Shown here: positions 48,539 to 56,296 of the stretch, piece after piece
How the letters are laid out: every line of letters begins with the position of its first letter
Position numbering within the stretch: the first letter of the stretch is position 1
Assembly (NCBI RefSeq): GCF_000310245.1
Contig: NC_020505.1
Location: 1,832,001-1,896,000 of the forward strand
Direction of reading: 5' to 3'
Length of the DNA: 64,000 nucleotides
Origin: Candidatus Sulfuricurvum sp. RIFRC-1
Lineage (GTDB): Bacteria > Campylobacterota > Campylobacteria > Campylobacterales > Sulfurimonadaceae
Program-made: the position numbers and the translations under genes
The notes under the pieces: generated by a model
Database searches by the model: none
What the model saw: the letters and a program-made list of their open reading frames with translations, nothing else
Told to the model about the DNA's origin: nothing

Positions 48539-48973
48539 ATGAAAAAGATTTTAAGTATCGCACTGATCCTCGGTGCAACAGCATTACTTGCCGGAGGGAT
48601 GCAACACGGCATGCAACACGGCATGAATGATGGAATGATGTGCGGCGGCAAGGGCGGAATGATGCAAAAATGTGAATGCGACACAAAAAAACTTCCGCCA
48701 ATGATGGAAAAATTGGATTTGAACGATAAACAAAAAGAACAAATCACTAAAATTCGTGAAGAGGGTAAAGCGTTCCACAACAAACAGCACGAAAAAATGA
48801 TGGGGGTACTCACTCCTGAACAACGCGCTAAAATGGAGGGAATGAAAATGATGATGGGAGAAATGGGTTCAAAAAACTGCCCGAATAAAGGTGATATGAA
48901 AGGGATGAAAATGGGCGAAGACAACATGGGCGGCATGGGTGGTATGGGCTGCAAAAATTGTGACAACAAGTAA
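48539..48973 (+). CDS. Spy/CpxP-like periplasmic protein, methionine-rich
   Basis: The 144-residue protein has a signal peptide (MKKILSIALILGATALLAGG). The mature part is Met/His/Lys-rich, contains the LTxxQ-type motif LTPEQRAKMEG and a preceding helix LDLNDKQKEQITKIREEGK, and ends with a Met-Gly-rich tail carrying paired cysteines (GCKNCDNK, CECD earlier). Spy/CpxP proteins act as periplasmic chaperones or metal sensors that damp a Cpx-type kinase. The gene is 5 bp ahead of a response regulator and histidine kinase, the same logic as CpxP-CpxR-CpxA. The Met/Cys/His content suggests copper or other metal binding; that is inference. Confidence 0.8.
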   Translation: MKKILSIALILGATALLAGGMQHGMQHGMNDGMMCGGKGGMMQKCECDTKKLPPMMEKLDLNDKQKEQITKIREEGKAFHNKQHEKMMGVLTPEQRAKMEGMKMMMGEMGSKNCPNKGDMKGMKMGEDNMGGMGGMGCKNCDNK

Positions 48974-48978
48974 ATACG

Positions 48979-49641
48979 ATGATCAAAATCCTTCTGATAG
49001 AAGATGACCTCGAAATATCGGATCTCCTGACCCAATATTTGAGCCGTTATCAGATGGAGGTCATTTCGTATGCCCACCCCAAAGCGGCGCTCGCCTCTTT
49101 GGGGATTGAATCATATGATCTTGTACTACTCGATCTAACCCTCCCCGATATGGACGGGTTGGATGTCTGCAAAGCGCTTCGTGAGCGCAGTGACATCCCG
49201 ATTATTATCTCTTCGGCTCGGAGTGATTTGGGAGACAAAGTTATCGCCCTCGAATTGGGCGCCGATGATTACCTCCCAAAGCCCTATGAGCCCAGAGAAT
49301 TGGTCGCACGCATCCAAAGTCTTCTTCGCCGTATCAACGGTAAAACGATCCAAGCCAGCAGTGATACGTTTCGTGTCGATGAAAACGGGATTTATAAAGA
49401 AGGAGAACTGCTCCTCCTTACCCGCGCCGAATTTGAGCTCTTAAGTCTCCTCATAAAGCACCATCGCCAGATTGTCTCCCGTGACTTTATCGCCAACAAT
49501 GTTGAATCGATCGGATGGGAGAGCTCCGAGCGCAGTATCGATGTCCTCATCAGTCGAATACGCCAGAAAATCGAACCCAATCCCAAACACCCTACCATCA
49601 TCCGCTCCATTCGCGGTATGGGGTATCAATTTACCCTATGA
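48979..49641 (+). CDS. OmpR-family response regulator
   Basis: The 220-residue protein has a receiver domain (IEDDLEISDLL acidic pair, phosphorylation site in DLVLLDLTLPDMDG, Lys in YLPKPYEPRELVAR) and an OmpR/PhoB winged helix (LTRAEFELLSLLIKH, RSIDVLISRIRQKI, IRGMGYQFTL). It probably controls the Spy-like gene and the operon itself. Its stop overlaps an ATG of the kinase (ATGA). Confidence 0.95.
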   Translation: MIKILLIEDDLEISDLLTQYLSRYQMEVISYAHPKAALASLGIESYDLVLLDLTLPDMDGLDVCKALRERSDIPIIISSARSDLGDKVIALELGADDYLPKPYEPRELVARIQSLLRRINGKTIQASSDTFRVDENGIYKEGELLLLTRAEFELLSLLIKHHRQIVSRDFIANNVESIGWESSERSIDVLISRIRQKIEPNPKHPTIIRSIRGMGYQFTL

Positions 49642-49775
49642 TCTCACGTCGCCACTCCGTTTTTTTCAAGCTCCACGCTTTCTTTTTTCTCGCACTTATC
49701 GTGTTGATTTTACTCTTTATCTCAGCATTGCATGAACAAGAGCAACAAAAGCTTCACCTTCTCGCCCAACCGATC
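49638..49775 (+). other. N-terminal coding segment of the histidine kinase, out of frame with the rest
   Basis: The ATG at 49638 overlaps the response-regulator stop and encodes a short basic start, a membrane helix (HAFFFLALIVLILLFISALH) and EQEQQKLHLLAQ. This is the natural first part of the sensor kinase, but the downstream kinase frame is shifted by +1. Ignoring one C of the CC at 49770-49771 would join LHLLAQ to RSMELSRIIDETK. Confidence 0.7.
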
Positions 49776-50847
49776 AATGGAACTTTCCCGTATCATCGAC
49801 GAAACCAAAGCGCGCGGCTGTATGGAAAAAAATCATGAACTAGCGGAAGCGGGGTTCAAAATGATGGAAGCCAAAACACCTAAATGTAAGGCGATAACAC
49901 TCCCTCCTCCGATGGAGTCGAAGCTGCGATCCCACAATATCAAAGTAACCATATACAAAGATAACATAGGATTTATCTATGAACTCGCCGAAGGTCATTG
50001 CACCATGTTCTATCGTGACACAGCGGAGGGGAAAACCTACTATTTCGTGTGGTTTTTATTCTTTGCCCTCTTAGGGGGACTCGTGAACATGTATCTCCTG
50101 CTATGGCGCAACCTCAAACCGCTAAAACGTCTCTATCAGCAGATACAGCGATACGGTGAAGGGGAAGAAATACACCATACGCCAAGCAAGGGCAAAGATG
50201 AAATCGCCCTGATCTCCAATGCTCTCTATGATGCACTCGAGAAGCAAAGTAAACTCAAAAAATCACGCGAGCTTTTCTTGCGTAACATTATGCATGAGCT
50301 AAAAACCCCCATTACCAAAGGAAAACTCATCGTCGAGCTCGAAGAACCGAGTCCTAACCGTAACCTGCTCGCCAAGCTTTTCTCTCGATTAGAAAATCTG
50401 ATTCGTCAGATGGCGGATATCGAGAAAATGCACGCATTTTCCCTCACAAAAAGTCCGAAAAGTCTTGATTCTATGATCCTAACGGCGATGGATAATCTGA
50501 TGATTGAAGATAATTGTGTAGAAGTAAGCGGATGCACCCAAAGCATTATGGTCGATAGCGAACTCTTTACCAGTGCCCTCCAAAACCTAATCGACAACGC
50601 TGTGCGTCACGCGACCTCCTATCCGATTCATATCCATTGTGACGGAGAAAAAATCTGTATTCGAAACAGCGGGGAACCTCTTAAACGTCCGGTCGAAGAG
50701 GCATTACAGGCATTTGTCACCGAGCGGGGAGACGGGGGATTGGGATTAGGACTCTATATCGCCCAATCAGTGTGTGATCTGCACCGATTTAATCTCGAAT
50801 ATCGCTATGAAGAGGGGATACACCATTTCTGTATCCGGTTTACCTAA
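49732..50847 (+). CDS. Sensor histidine kinase (frameshifted near N-terminus)
   Basis: The open frame gives 371 residues: a periplasmic sensor part, a membrane helix (VWFLFFALLGGLVNMYLLL), a HAMP-like linker, HisKA with phospho-acceptor in IMHELKTPITKG, and HATPase with LIDNAVRHA and GDGGLGLGLYIAQ. The ATG at 49732 gives the longest open frame, but the first 15-20 residues lack a signal or first membrane helix. The missing helix is in the other frame from 49638. So the gene either has a one-base frameshift mutation, an assembly error at about 49770, or uses recoding. It is the partner kinase of the adjacent response regulator. Confidence 0.85.
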   Translation: MNKSNKSFTFSPNRSMELSRIIDETKARGCMEKNHELAEAGFKMMEAKTPKCKAITLPPPMESKLRSHNIKVTIYKDNIGFIYELAEGHCTMFYRDTAEGKTYYFVWFLFFALLGGLVNMYLLLWRNLKPLKRLYQQIQRYGEGEEIHHTPSKGKDEIALISNALYDALEKQSKLKKSRELFLRNIMHELKTPITKGKLIVELEEPSPNRNLLAKLFSRLENLIRQMADIEKMHAFSLTKSPKSLDSMILTAMDNLMIEDNCVEVSGCTQSIMVDSELFTSALQNLIDNAVRHATSYPIHIHCDGEKICIRNSGEPLKRPVEEALQAFVTERGDGGLGLGLYIAQSVCDLHRFNLEYRYEEGIHHFCIRFT

Positions 50848-50880
50848 TTCGTCATTCCAAACTTCTTAGAATATATGACA

Positions 50881-50943
50881 CCGTTCGCCCTGAGCCTGTC
50901 GAAGGGGGTTTAGTTCATGGTTCGACAAGCTCACCACGAACGG
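50881..50943. repeat. REP-like imperfect palindrome
   Basis: CCGTTCGCCCTGAGCCTGTCGAAG and GGTTCGACAAGCTCACCACGAACGG form a long imperfect inverted repeat in a gap between convergent genes. This is a widespread dispersed repeat type in bacterial genomes. It may also stop transcription from both sides. Confidence 0.75.
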
Positions 50944-50968
50944 AAAAGTAAGTTATGTAAAAAGTCTA

Positions 50969-51403
50969 TTAATCTTTGACAATAACTAGAAGAGTACCAT
51001 CAGTTCCTATCAATTTATTGTTTGAATCAAAGAAAAATTTAAATTCCATATGTCGATAATATCCAAAATTATATTGTGCTATGACTTTGTTATCTTGATA
51101 TTCAGCGTGCTTGAGACCATATTCAAAAATCAACTCTACGACCTTATCTTTGTCTAACCCTTTTACAAAATATTTTGAGACAATATCACTAACATCGTAG
51201 CGTACATATAAAACATTCTCATTTGCACCTTGTTGCTGAGATCGATAGTATAAAGCTTCTTGTAAAAAAGGTGATGACGGCCCTCTTTTAGTAGCAACAG
51301 ATTCATTGATGGTTAATCCAAAATTCTTAAAGCTACACCCCGAAAAAATCCCAGCACTTAATCCTAAAATTACTAAAGCAATATAAATCAACCACTTTTT
51401 CAT
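50969..51403 (-). CDS. Small predicted lipoprotein
   Basis: The 144-residue protein has a lipoprotein signal (LVILGLSAGIFSGC, Cys23). The remainder is a mixed alpha/beta region with YVRYDVSDIVSKYFVKG and a C-terminal beta hairpin (HMEFKFFFDSNNKLIGTDG). No family recognised. Its start overlaps the end of lgt by 4 bp, so the lipoprotein is translated with the enzyme that lipidates it. Confidence 0.72.
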   Translation of the reverse strand: MKKWLIYIALVILGLSAGIFSGCSFKNFGLTINESVATKRGPSSPFLQEALYYRSQQQGANENVLYVRYDVSDIVSKYFVKGLDKDKVVELIFEYGLKHAEYQDNKVIAQYNFGYYRHMEFKFFFDSNNKLIGTDGTLLVIVKD

Positions 51404-52224
51404 CGAATAGCCTCTTTGTTTTTTGCCTTAAAATAAACCCATATCAGCGCTGAAACTGCCGCCATCGCGAAACTGAGTGCCATCCCCAGTGTCATCCATT
51501 GACCGAGTATGTAACCGATCTGTGCATCGGGAGCGCGGTAAAACTCGACTAATCCGCGACCGATTCCGTATGCAACGCCATAGAGCAAAATCAACTCCCC
51601 CTCAAACGCTTTTCGATGACGATAAAGATAGATAATGATAAAGACGATAATCCCCTCAACAAACGCTTCATAAAGCTGTGAGGGGTGACGGAGGGTGTCA
51701 TAGACATAAATTCCCCACGGAACATCGGTAGCACGCCCTACTAGCTCTTGATTGAGGAAATTCCCGATCCGTCCGAAGACATATCCCAACGGAACCGATA
51801 CCGCGACCAAATCCATCAATCGTCCGAACGGTATTCCGTGACGGCGATGATACAGGTAGGAGCCGATCAAAAATCCTAAAATCGCGCCGTGAAAACTCAT
51901 CCCCCGAATCCCGACAAACTGCCCGTCGATAAACGGATTAAAGATCTGCCACGGTTGCGTGAGATAATACATCGTATGGGTATCGTAAAAAAGGATATAC
52001 CCTAAACGCGCTCCGAGGATAACGCCGATTTCAGCGTAAATAAAATAGTCATCCAATTGCTCTTTGGTAATATCAATATTGTCCTTTTGAACAATCCATT
52101 TGGCGATCACGAGAGCGCTCAAAAGAGCCAGAACGTACATCAGCCCGTACCAGTGAACGGGGATAGCGCCTAAATGAAACGCTACAGGGTTAAAATGTTC
52201 GTATATATGCTGCCAAAATTCCAT
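51400..52224 (-). CDS. lgt: Prolipoprotein diacylglyceryl transferase
   Basis: The 274-residue membrane protein moves diacylglycerol from phosphatidylglycerol onto the lipobox cysteine of prolipoproteins. It has seven hydrophobic segments, GIRGMSFHGAILGFLIG and the Lgt signature GRIGNFLNQELVGR followed by PWGIYV. It lies directly after the HugZ-like gene and overlaps the downstream lipoprotein. Confidence 0.96.
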   Translation of the reverse strand: MEFWQHIYEHFNPVAFHLGAIPVHWYGLMYVLALLSALVIAKWIVQKDNIDITKEQLDDYFIYAEIGVILGARLGYILFYDTHTMYYLTQPWQIFNPFIDGQFVGIRGMSFHGAILGFLIGSYLYHRRHGIPFGRLMDLVAVSVPLGYVFGRIGNFLNQELVGRATDVPWGIYVYDTLRHPSQLYEAFVEGIIVFIIIYLYRHRKAFEGELILLYGVAYGIGRGLVEFYRAPDAQIGYILGQWMTLGMALSFAMAAVSALIWVYFKAKNKEAIR

Positions 52225-52710
52225 TTATTTCCTTTGGTGTTGACCCATAATCTGTGTAATCACTGCTAAATTTTCATCCAAACGATACGCTTTGCCGAAT
52301 CCCATGACGACACTGCCGTTTTGAGGGGAGAGTTTAAAGAGATGAAAATCTCCCATCTGCGTGAGAGAAGTGACAAGATCCGTGTCAAAATGGGCACAAA
52401 AGCGCTCGATAACCGACACATAGATCGAATCATCCCGAAGTACTTCCGAAACTGCCGATTCAATGGTTACCCGTTTACGGGCAAAGGGCTGGATACATTG
52501 AGACTCGTCTTCGACAAAAAACACGGATACCTTGGGGTTAATGAGGAGATTACGACCGTGCTGGGCTACCGTACTGATGAGGATATAAAAATCATTCTCC
52601 ATACGTACATAGGGAGCCGTACTCGCATGCGGTTCACCCTCAGGGGTGAGGGAAGCTAGAATCAGGGTTTGATACGTCTCTAAAAACGACTCGACCTCCA
52701 GCGTGGTCAT
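52225..52710 (-). CDS. HugZ/HutZ-like heme-degrading flavoprotein-fold family protein
   Basis: The 161-residue protein has the split-barrel FMN-binding fold of pyridoxamine 5'-phosphate oxidases (LASLTPEGEPHASTAPYVR, FYILISTVAQHGRNL, VSVFFVEDE), and GFGKAYRL plus a terminal QIMGQHQRK, matching the HugZ/HutZ group that binds and degrades heme. The terminal His may be a heme ligand, as in HugZ. Its position two genes from hemN supports a heme link. It overlaps the Fe-S protein stop by 4 bp. Confidence 0.8.
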   Translation of the reverse strand: MTTLEVESFLETYQTLILASLTPEGEPHASTAPYVRMENDFYILISTVAQHGRNLLINPKVSVFFVEDESQCIQPFARKRVTIESAVSEVLRDDSIYVSVIERFCAHFDTDLVTSLTQMGDFHLFKLSPQNGSVVMGFGKAYRLDENLAVITQIMGQHQRK

Positions 52711-53984
52711 TGTCGTAGCGCTTCTGCGATCAACTCAATCGGGTTTTTAAACACCACATCGACATTCGCTTCATTCATCGAGTTATTAATCTGCATACGG
52801 CAGGCACTGCACTCAGCGGTGACGATTTGCGCTCCCGTTTTAGCGATCATGGCCGCTTTGGGTTTTCCCGCCGCTTGGGCAAAATGGAAATTCTCCGTCT
52901 GCATCGTTACCCCGCCAAAACCGCAACAGGCATTCGGATCGCTCATCTCGGTAATCGTGTAGTTCTGCCCTACCAGTGCGCGCGGCTCTTTGTAGACCCC
53001 CTGCATTTTACGAGCATGACACGGATCGTGATACGTGACGGTGAGATCACTCCGTCCTTTGGATGCCAAAAGCTGTTTTAGTTCCGTTTTTTGCTCCAAC
53101 CACTCGGTTGCCATAAAGATTTTATCTTTGAGTTTTTGAGCGCGTTCCAACCATTCGGGCTGATCGTGGAAAAAGTGTTCGTAATCGATTTTAATCATCG
53201 CACTGCAGGTCGCTTCAGGGATGATAATCGCTTCGACCTCATCGATAAAACTCTCGAAATAGACGATATTCTTTTTGGCATTATGATCGACCGTCGCAAA
53301 ATCTCCCGTAAAATAAGCCGGTGCTCCGCAGCAAAGCTGCTTTTTCGGGATAAAAGCATCCACCTTCAACGCTTCGAGAATCTCTAAAAGCCCCTTGCCG
53401 ATCTCGGTGTAGTTGTAGTTCGCCAAACACCCGATGAAGATCGCCACACGACGTTGTCCGCCGTTGGGGATATTTTCGGGATAGCTGTTTAAAAACGAAG
53501 TTTTTCCCATCGACGGTAACAATCGATCTTTTTTGATGATTGGGAGATCAAAACGCGGCTGCATCGAGTTGATTTGGGCTTTGATTTTGAATCCGCACGT
53601 TTGAAAGACGTATCCGAGTTTAAAGAGGATATCCATCGTCATACGGTGACGGAGAAGATAGAAAAATGCCCGCTTAAACCATGCAATCCCGTATTTATCG
53701 GCAATATCGGCACGTACCTGTTCAATCACCATATCGGTCGGCAGTGCTTTAGGACAGACATCGGTACAGTTGGTACAGAGAAAACAGCTCTCAAAAATCG
53801 CTTTAGCATTTTTGTCCAGTTCCAACTGACCCCGCTCATACGCCCCGAGCAGATCGATAAACCCGCGCGGAGAAGTAACCTCGTCGGCATTGACATTATG
53901 GATGGTACAAACCGGTATACATTTCCCGCATTTGATGCAGGCATCCGAGGTATCGGTAAAGTGAAAGAGTTCGCGTTTTTCCAT
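52707..53984 (-). CDS. (Fe-S)-binding CCG-domain protein, GlcF-like
   Basis: The 425-residue protein has two 4Fe-4S ferredoxin motifs (CIKCGKCIPVC; CFLCTNCTDVCP) and two cysteine-rich CCG domains (GCLANYNYTE with CCGAPAYFTG; HDPCHARKMQGV with CCGFGG). It is the layout of GlcF, LldF/LutA-type and heterodisulfide-reductase-like electron-transfer subunits. No flavoprotein subunit is adjacent, so the oxidised substrate is unknown. It lies 4 bp after hemN and overlaps the HugZ-like gene. Confidence 0.88.
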   Translation of the reverse strand: MEKRELFHFTDTSDACIKCGKCIPVCTIHNVNADEVTSPRGFIDLLGAYERGQLELDKNAKAIFESCFLCTNCTDVCPKALPTDMVIEQVRADIADKYGIAWFKRAFFYLLRHRMTMDILFKLGYVFQTCGFKIKAQINSMQPRFDLPIIKKDRLLPSMGKTSFLNSYPENIPNGGQRRVAIFIGCLANYNYTEIGKGLLEILEALKVDAFIPKKQLCCGAPAYFTGDFATVDHNAKKNIVYFESFIDEVEAIIIPEATCSAMIKIDYEHFFHDQPEWLERAQKLKDKIFMATEWLEQKTELKQLLASKGRSDLTVTYHDPCHARKMQGVYKEPRALVGQNYTITEMSDPNACCGFGGVTMQTENFHFAQAAGKPKAAMIAKTGAQIVTAECSACRMQINNSMNEANVDVVFKNPIELIAEALRQ

Positions 53985-53988
53985 CCGC

Positions 53989-55365
53989 TTACACCGTTTT
54001 ACTGAATGCTTTATCAGAGCTTGCGTGACGCTTCATATACGCATCGAAAGGCATCGCAATATTTCGGATCAAAAGCGTTCCCGTAACCGAACACTCTATT
54101 GACGCAGGGCTTATCGTGAGCAAGCCATCCGCCTCGAACGGTTTGAGTACTTCAATCGCATCGGAAAAATACTCTGCAAATTTCACACCGTAGAGTCGCT
54201 CGAATCGTGCGATGTCAAGTTTAAAATTGCTCATCAGTTCCATAATGACGTATTGACGGATACGATCATCTTCATTCAAAGCCACACCCCGTTCATGCGG
54301 TAATCGCCCTGCGTCGATAGCCGCTTCATACGCTTCCATCTCTTTAAAGTTTTGAGCGTAATAATCGGCCCCTTCTCCGATAGAGGTAAGCCCTACTCCG
54401 ATCAGATCGGCTCCCCCTTTGGTGGTGTAGCCTTGGAAATTACGGTGCAACTCCCCTTTTTCGATCGCTTTAAACAGCTCATCTTCGGGTTTGGCGAAAT
54501 GGTCCATCCCGATCATTCGATACCCAAGTTCAGACATATGATCGATGGTGTAACGCATAATGGCGAGCTTTTCTGCGGGATGAGGCAAAGTCGTCTCATC
54601 AATTTTTCGCATCGTTTTTTTGAGCCACGGCACATGAGCATAGTTGAAAACCGCGAAACGATCAGGATCAAGCGAAATCGCCAAATCCAGAGTCTTTTTA
54701 AACGTCTCCAAACTCTGATGCGGCAACCCGTAAATGAGATCGACATTGACACTCACCATATGGTATTTACGCGCCAAATCCATCGCCGCTTTGGTGATAT
54801 CATAAGGCTGAACACGGTGAACCGCCACTTGGACTTTCTCATCGAAATCTTGGATACCGAAGCTGACGCGATTAAATCCGGCATCACTGAGAACTTTCAT
54901 TTGTGCATCGTTAATGTGGCGCGGATCGATTTCACAGCTGATTTCAGCACCTTCTGCAAAATTTTTAAAATGGCTTTTGATCGCGCTAATAATACGGTGA
55001 AGCTGATCGGCATCAAAAAATGTCGGTGTCCCGCCGCCGAAATGGAGCTGAATAACCGAGCGATTGACATCAATATGCTGACTCAAAATTTGCAGTTCAC
55101 GTGTCAGATAATCGATGTAACGCTCTTTTTTATCCTCTTTTGAGGTAAAGACGACATTACAGCCACAAAAATAACAGGCATTTTTACAAAACGGCAAATG
55201 AAAATAAAGAGACAACGGACGCGCCGTATCTTGTGAATGGAGCTTAGCGAGATACCCCTCATAATCAAAAGCATCACTAAACTCTAATGCCGTAGGATAG
55301 CTCGTATAACGAGGCCCCGGTTTGGAATATTTGGTAAATTTATCAAAATCAAGCATTGTGTGCAT
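53989..55365 (-). CDS. hemN: Oxygen-independent coproporphyrinogen III dehydrogenase
   Basis: The 458-residue radical SAM enzyme oxidatively decarboxylates coproporphyrinogen III in anaerobic heme synthesis. PRYTSYPTALEF, the radical SAM cluster motif CKNACYFCGC, HFGGGTPTFF, EIDPRHI, SFGIQDFDEKVQ and YGLPHQ are all present. Length agrees with true HemN rather than the shorter HemW. It leads a leftward cluster of the Fe-S protein, HugZ-like protein, lgt and lipoprotein. Confidence 0.95.
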   Translation of the reverse strand: MHTMLDFDKFTKYSKPGPRYTSYPTALEFSDAFDYEGYLAKLHSQDTARPLSLYFHLPFCKNACYFCGCNVVFTSKEDKKERYIDYLTRELQILSQHIDVNRSVIQLHFGGGTPTFFDADQLHRIISAIKSHFKNFAEGAEISCEIDPRHINDAQMKVLSDAGFNRVSFGIQDFDEKVQVAVHRVQPYDITKAAMDLARKYHMVSVNVDLIYGLPHQSLETFKKTLDLAISLDPDRFAVFNYAHVPWLKKTMRKIDETTLPHPAEKLAIMRYTIDHMSELGYRMIGMDHFAKPEDELFKAIEKGELHRNFQGYTTKGGADLIGVGLTSIGEGADYYAQNFKEMEAYEAAIDAGRLPHERGVALNEDDRIRQYVIMELMSNFKLDIARFERLYGVKFAEYFSDAIEVLKPFEADGLLTISPASIECSVTGTLLIRNIAMPFDAYMKRHASSDKAFSKTV

Positions 55366-55500
55366 CCCTAAGCTAAGGTGTATTATCGCGATTATACCCT
55401 TTTGGATTGAAGTTCCCCTAAAAAACCTATGTTACGAAAGATAAATAGGGGGCAATAAAATTACGGTTATTCCCATTCAACCTATTGCTTTTTACAAATA

Positions 55501-55520
55501 TTGTGATAAAATCATCACAA
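55501..55520 (+). promoter_or_regulatory. Inverted repeat upstream of response regulator
   Basis: TTGTGATAAAATCATCACAA is a perfect 7-bp inverted repeat with a 6-base centre containing TAAAAT, a possible -10. It lies 24 bases before the response-regulator ATG. The half-site resembles CRP/FNR-type sites, but the spacing is not standard. Confidence 0.5.
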
Positions 55521-55543
55521 ATTATGATAATTCAAGAGGGTTC

Positions 55544-56293
55544 ATGAGTGCCATTAAAGTGCTGGTTGTAGAAGACGATGAAGTAACGGCTATAAATTTA
55601 AAAATGTCGCTGGAAAAACAGGGATATGATGTTGTTTCCCTCGCTGACAATTCGGTCACTGCACGTAATAAGATCAAAATTTACAATCCCGATATTGCAC
55701 TGATTGATATCGGATTGCAAAAAACGATGGACGGTATCGAACTGGCACAGTATATCCGTGATAAAATTTCTCTCCCTTTTATCTATTTGACGGCACATTC
55801 GGATAATGATATGCTCTCAAAAGCAAAAAAAACCGAACCCTACGGCTATATTGTCAAGCCCTTTGATCCGATCAATCTCCATACCACAATCCAAATGGCC
55901 CTCTACCGTTTCAAAGAAGAGAAAAAACGCAGTTCCAATATGGATGAACTCAAATCAGACCGCGAAGAGCTTGAAAAATTGGTGTATGCCAAAAAGCTCT
56001 CGGACAAACCGATTGTCGAATTCGGAGAGGGCTATCGGCATGATACAGGTTTGGGAGAAACTTTTTACCAAAACCAAAAAATCAAACTCACCAAAAAAGA
56101 GAACGCTTTTATCCGTCTTCTGGTTGCGCAGCTGGGGAGTGTCGTTGATTTCGAACAGGCGATCAATTATGTCTGGGAGACCAAAGGGGCAACCGATAAC
56201 AGCGTCCGAACCCTCGTGTGGAGACTCCGAAGCAAACTTCCGACCGATGTGATCCAAAATGCTTCAGGGGTCGGATACTATCTCGAAGAGTAG
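55544..56293 (+). CDS. Response regulator with winged-helix output
   Basis: The 249-residue protein has a receiver domain (VVEDDEVTAINLKMSLE, phospho-acceptor Asp in IALIDIGL, Lys in YIVKPFDPINL), a charged coiled-coil linker (residues 125-155) and a C-terminal OmpR-like winged helix (KLTKKENAFIRLLVA, NSVRTLVWRLRSKL). It converges with the hybrid kinase gene, 3 bp between stops, so the two may be partners. Confidence 0.88.
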   Translation: MSAIKVLVVEDDEVTAINLKMSLEKQGYDVVSLADNSVTARNKIKIYNPDIALIDIGLQKTMDGIELAQYIRDKISLPFIYLTAHSDNDMLSKAKKTEPYGYIVKPFDPINLHTTIQMALYRFKEEKKRSSNMDELKSDREELEKLVYAKKLSDKPIVEFGEGYRHDTGLGETFYQNQKIKLTKKENAFIRLLVAQLGSVVDFEQAINYVWETKGATDNSVRTLVWRLRSKLPTDVIQNASGVGYYLEE

Positions 56294-56296
56294 CGG

